The position numbers and the translations under genes were made by a program. Below are positions 60,240-64,000 of a stretch of 64,000 nt of DNA, piece after piece. How positions within the stretch are numbered: position 1 is the first letter of the stretch; each line of letters opens with the position of its first letter. The notes under the pieces are model-generated. The model made no database searches. It was not told the origin of the DNA and saw nothing but the letters and a program-made list of their open reading frames with translations. The stretch is from Vitrella brassicaformis. Its lineage: Eukaryota; Sar; Vitrellaceae. Location of the stretch: the NCBI GenBank assembly GCA_001179505.1, contig CDMY01000007.1, positions 150,470-214,469 on the forward strand, written 5' to 3'.

Positions 60240-60954
60240 TCACTGCCCTTTGCCGCCTGGCTTTCTGCCCTTGTCGGATTCCCGGCTGGATCCACTCCGG
60301 AGGAACTCCTGCAAAGATAGCCGTCGGCCCCTCATGCCGCGGGAGCGTGCCACCCTTCGCGCCACCCTTCGCGCTTCCTGCTCCCCATCGCCGTCCTGCG
60401 CCCCGTCCTGCCCCTCGCCGGCCACCGTTCCTCCACCCTCCTTGAGCTCTCCTCCCCAACCGTCTGCACCACACAAGGACAAGGCCCATCATATACTCAT
60501 CCATCCACCAATGTGCCTCCCTGCCTCTGTCCCTACCATCCCCCTCCCCCTCTGATGGCTTGCGTTGCACTACTGAGAAGTCGAAGACGTCAGACTCCCT
60601 GCCCAGCGCCACACTGCCCAGTTGAGTTGTCATGGGGAGGCCGTCCTTGAAGGCACCGCTCACACAAACAGGCGACTCGGTCGTCTGGACACTCATGTGC
60701 ACTGCAGACAATCAGACAGAAATCACATGGGATTTGACCAGCGGAGCTGCCTGTCTGTCAGCCTGACCGATGTCGTCCGCATCGAAAATGGAAATCCATG
60801 CGACGAAGCTGTGGCTGCCGTCGGTGAGCACCAGCTCCCGCGCATTACCGTCCCGGCTGAGTGTGGTGGAGCACCCGGCCACCGGTGTGTGGGGCGACTG
60901 GGTGAAGAGGCTATCCAGACGGCCGCCACCAACATGCCTGAACCAACAACAAGA

Positions 60955-60985
<31 letters not shown>

Positions 60986-61854
60986 CAAACACGCACCCCT
61001 CTCGCCACTGGTGCCATCGGTGTGTTACCTGTTGAGGTGATTCGATGTGGCATAGGTCTGGTGAGTTCCGACGAAGTGGTCAAGGATCACACGCTTGGCA
61101 AACGACGACAGCGACGCATCGGTGTCCAGGATATCGTTCGGCCGCCATTCGCCGGCGGTGGAGTAGTGGATGCCCTCACACACAGGGGGGTCGTGTGGCT
61201 GTCGGTGCTGCTGGTACAGGTGGCCGGCAGGGAGGCGCGGGTCGACCTCCAGCTCGAAGCCGGGCTGGTCGACGATGGCCCGCACCTGATTGTCGCCGTG
61301 TTGGAAGAGCTGGAGGCACCTGTCGTCACTGAAGTGGATGTGGCAGCCGACCATCTTGAGCTGCGACAACACTCGGGGAGCCGACACATACGCCTACACA
61401 CAGGACCACACACACCACACACAGACACGAAATGAGGCCCTCTCCCTCCCCTCCCCGCCCCTCTGTTTGCTGGCTCACCGTTTTGTGTGTGTGTGTGTTG
61501 ATGTCATCGGATGTGAGGATGACAGGCAGCTCACATTTGCCGCACTGCCCCGCCAGCTCAATCACCTCGCCGATCTCCACCCATTCTCCCTCCTCCATCA
61601 CACACACAGCCGCCAGCAGATCACACACGCCGAACTGGTCATCGTCGAACCGCACCAGCTGCACTTGCTGCCCGTTGACCACCCGCCGCAGCCCCGCCTG
61701 TGAGCCGACAGAGTGGCGAGGCGGTCTCTCAGCTGGGCCGCTCCGAACAGCTCACTGAGCCACGTGCAGGTGGCCCTCAGCTGGAGTGTGTCTGTGAGGC
61801 TGAGCAGATAGAACGCCCGACGCCCAACGAAGATGTACGTGAAGGGATGTTGCC

Positions 61855-61885
<31 letters not shown>

Positions 61886-61890
61886 CCATC
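60240..61890 (-). CDS. Unrecognised multi-exon gene, start uncertain, possible F-box-like N-terminus
   Basis: The stop is at 60242-60240. Reading upstream, the last exon GWGGELKEGGGTVAGEGQDG...KPGGKGQ joins by a clean GT-AG intron (about 60493-60553) to VVQRKPSEGEGD. The exons before it are VQTTESPVCVSGAFKDGLPM, GGGRLDSLFTQSPHTPVAGC with SHSFVAWISIFDADDIGQAD, and SQLKMVGCHIHFSDDRCLQL with FELEVDPRLPAGHLYQQHRQ. Further upstream lie VVNGQQVQLVRFDDDQFGVC with WVEIGEVIELAGQCGKCELP, and FVGRRAFYLLSLTDTLQLRA with TCTWLSELFG. That last piece resembles an F-box helix pair, but its frame is not cleanly joined to the next exon. The start codon was not found; the 5' end is near a CAG/CTG tract at about 61856-61890. 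Confidence 0.5.
61856..61889. repeat. CTG/TTG trinucleotide tract
   Basis: (CTG)n with TTG interruptions, encoding poly-Gln in one minus-strand frame at the 5' end of the unrecognised gene. Confidence 0.8.
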
Positions 61891-62010
61891 ATCCCGGGCG
61901 CCACGCGGCGCCACCTTCCGGCGCCACCAACCCAATCGCACCAACCGACGACGTTTCACGGGAAGACGTTTTACGGAAAGACGTTGCTCTAAGGCAAACT
62001 TTCGGTGGCG

Positions 62011-62482
62011 ATGCAGAATACCAATATTAGAGGTTTCTCGAGACGAGGAGCCTGCAGGCAGCGAGATAAGCCAGCAGCGATGGTTTCCGCCTTCTTCTTT
62101 GATAAGGGCGTTGTGCCTAATGGCCAGCGCCGCGTAGTTTTCCAGGACGACGCGTGCGTCGGCAGTGGCGCCACAGCCACCGTCATGAGAGCCCCCCTGC
62201 CACCCTCACTCCGACCACTTGGCACCCACGCCAGCAGCAGCAGCAGCAGGATCAGCAGCGGTGATGCCGCATACAAGCTGGTTTGTGAGGGGGAGGGCAG
62301 CGAGAGGCAGGGCATCCGGCGCACGGAGGTTGCCGCCGAGAAGGAGAGAATGCGGATGCTGGGAGGGCGCCCGCCCTTCCTGCCGCTCCACGTAGCGGGC
62401 AAAGGCACCTTCGTGCGGGGCACGACGCGGGAGACGAGGACCTGCTTAGTAATGCCCACCTTGAAGGGTACAGACACACACA

Positions 62483-62518
<36 letters not shown>

Positions 62519-64000
62519 TCAATCCATCCATCCACCCACACCTATAACGTTTGTCGTGTCTGTCTGTGTCTGTGTGTTGCACCAGAGCCGGAGTGGGTAG
62601 TTCAGTCGCCTGTGCCGCCTCAAGTGGTCCAGTGTCAGCGAGCGGGAGGGCAGCTACCACCTCAGCAGCATCACCGCCCGATACCGCCGCACCAAGGACG
62701 CCAGGCAGCTGCTCGGCGACTTGACTGTGGTGACCAAGGCGGTCGCGCAGATGGCCACAGCGCACGACTACGCGCTGGAGGAGGGGGTGGTGTGCGTGGA
62801 CGCCTTTGCCAACAACGTCATGTTGGAGAGGTCGTGGCTGTGCCCGGATCCCTCAGTTCCCCTCCCCGAGGCATGCCAGGGCGTGCGCATGATAGACCTG
62901 GCCAACAGCGTCTGCACACCACCCACCGACACGGCGTCCCCCCCCACCCCACCACCGCTCATCGGCCGCCGTGGCGCCCGTGTGCCCATGACGAAGGACG
63001 ATCTCAAGAGGCTGCGGCAGATCCCCACCGGCACCAGGTGGCTGTGCTCGCCGGAGCACATGCTCCTCAACGGCGGCACCAAGCCGTCCGCCGCCACCCC
63101 TGACGCCGTCAGTGAGCCAATCAAGGAGGCCATAGAAGACCTGTCGTGTGAGCTGCAATTGGCGGGGGCGTTAGTGAGGGAGGGGCTGTGGGTTGGCGAG
63201 CCTGCAGTGGTTTGGAGTTTGTGCATGATGATAGAGCTGCTGCTGAGGGCGGGCCGTTCGATGATGGAGGGCGTGATGGAGTTCTTCGGCATCGACGACT
63301 CCACCGTCCCACTGCAGGACCAGGAGCTGCTGATGGTCATGCAGTGGGACAAGTTTTGGGAGCTCGTCGTGGACGACGACGGCCGCCCTCTCGTCGCTGG
63401 GGAGCCCGACACGCCTGACGGCCAGCCGGTGTGCCCGCTCGACGGCCTGGGGGAGGGGGAGGGCCTCCCGTGGGTGGACGACTGGGTCGACATCATCGCC
63501 GGCATCGCAGCCAAAGGTCTCGTCACCAAACAGCAGCAGCGCGGCACCGTGGCGGACATCAAGGGCGCTCTCAGCCGCGACCTCGACCTCCTAAGCGAGG
63601 TGCAGAAGGCCATGGACGAGGAGCTCCACGCCGGCGCTGCTGCAGAGGGCCGTGAGGCGGCTGAGGAGGAGCGTGACGAGGAGGATATGGCCAGCATGCC
63701 GAGGAGAGCGAGGGCCACGAGCACCTCCAGCAGCAGCAGAGCCAGGGGGGAGACCAGTTGGAGGGACACGAGGGGGACGAGAGGGTCACGCTGCAGCAGC
63801 CGCCACTAGCACAGCCAGTGATTAGTTCTGAGGTTGTCGAAGGTATGTCAGTTGGACAGGCACAGGCAGACAATAGACACATGGGGCGTGCAGACATCTG
63901 CCTCATTGTCATCTCTCTGTCTCTCTTTCTGTGTATGTATGTGCGCGCGATCAGCAGTCGTTGTCGAGGCCGAGGACGAGCCGAAAGAGCCGCACCCTGC
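62011..64000 (+). CDS. Divergent protein-kinase-like (probable pseudokinase) gene, 3' end unresolved
   Basis: ATG 62011 (MQNTNIRGFSRRGACRQRD) or 62080 (MVSAFFFDKGVV). Exon 1 holds a glycine-loop-like ACVGSGATATVMRAP, a VAIK-like DAAYKLV and EVAAEKERMRMLGGRPPFLP, ending LVMPTLKG at 62468. After an intron with a CA/GA microsatellite, exon 2 (about 62604) reads RLCRLKWSSVSEREGSYHLS, VTKAVAQMATAHDYALEEGV, VCVDAFANNVMLE where HRDLKPxNIL is expected, RMIDLANS where DFG is expected, TRWLCSPEHML (APE-like) and VVWSLCMMIELLLRAG (DxWSLG-like). The catalytic HRD and DFG residues are not intact, so it is probably a pseudokinase. One frame stops at 63809; another continues to a donor at 63842 and an exon from about 63957 past the window edge (VVVEAEDEPKEPHP). 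The end is therefore open. Confidence 0.55.
62471..62518. repeat. Compound (CA)n(GA)n microsatellite in intron
   Basis: About 30 bases of CA followed by about 18 of GA, directly after the donor of the kinase-like gene's intron. Same architecture as 57506-57550. Confidence 0.9.

Noticed and set aside
62768-63769. Minus-strand 333-codon Ser-rich ORF
   Set aside because: Exact antisense of the kinase-like exon; Ser-richness comes from reverse-reading GC-rich codons.

Overview
The window is nuclear DNA from a microbial eukaryote. Protein-coding genes are cut by many short GT-AG introns (about 50-100 bases), often starting GTGAGTGAGTG and ending in TG-rich tracts before CAG. There are no operons, Shine-Dalgarno sites or bacterial features. 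The gene set (flagellar CFAP69, a MORN protein with an acylation motif, a VPS13-type lipid transfer protein, a multi-exon kinesin, TM9SF, mitochondrial BCKDHA) together with the base composition suggests a free-living alveolate. A chromerid alga such as Vitrella is my best guess, by inference only.

Layout, left to right. (1) The 3' part of a phosphoserine aminotransferase gene (+). (2) A small coiled-coil gene (-), divergent from a CFAP69-like armadillo gene (+). (3) A multi-pass membrane protein gene (or two adjacent genes) with an LRR-like C-terminus (-). (4) A 3.3-kb microsatellite-rich gap. (5) A MORN-repeat protein starting MGNC (-), divergent from a nucleotide-sugar transporter (+). (6) A giant VPS13-type gene spanning about 18.4 kb (-), head to head across about 100 bases with a kinesin gene (+) whose tail carries about thirty QT[D/E]-type motifs. 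(7) A TM9SF gene (+) and a 2.5-kb repeat-rich gap. (8) A Bfr1-like coiled-coil gene (-), divergent from BCKDHA (+). (9) A DONSON-like gene (-), divergent from an intronless gene of unknown function with a possible bipartite leader (+). (10) An unrecognised gene (-) and, at the right edge, a gene for a very divergent protein-kinase-like protein (+).

Genes tend to sit in head-to-head pairs separated by 100-370 bases and in tail-to-tail pairs with longer, repeat-rich gaps. Functions are mixed: amino-acid metabolism (serine synthesis, branched-chain keto acid oxidation), membrane traffic (VPS13, TM9SF, sugar transporter), cytoskeleton and flagellum (CFAP69, kinesin, possibly MORN) and replication (DONSON). 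The most interesting single feature is the kinesin tail, which looks like a multivalent LC8 (dynein light chain) docking array. Gene ends and some joins are hand-made splice models and should be treated as approximate.
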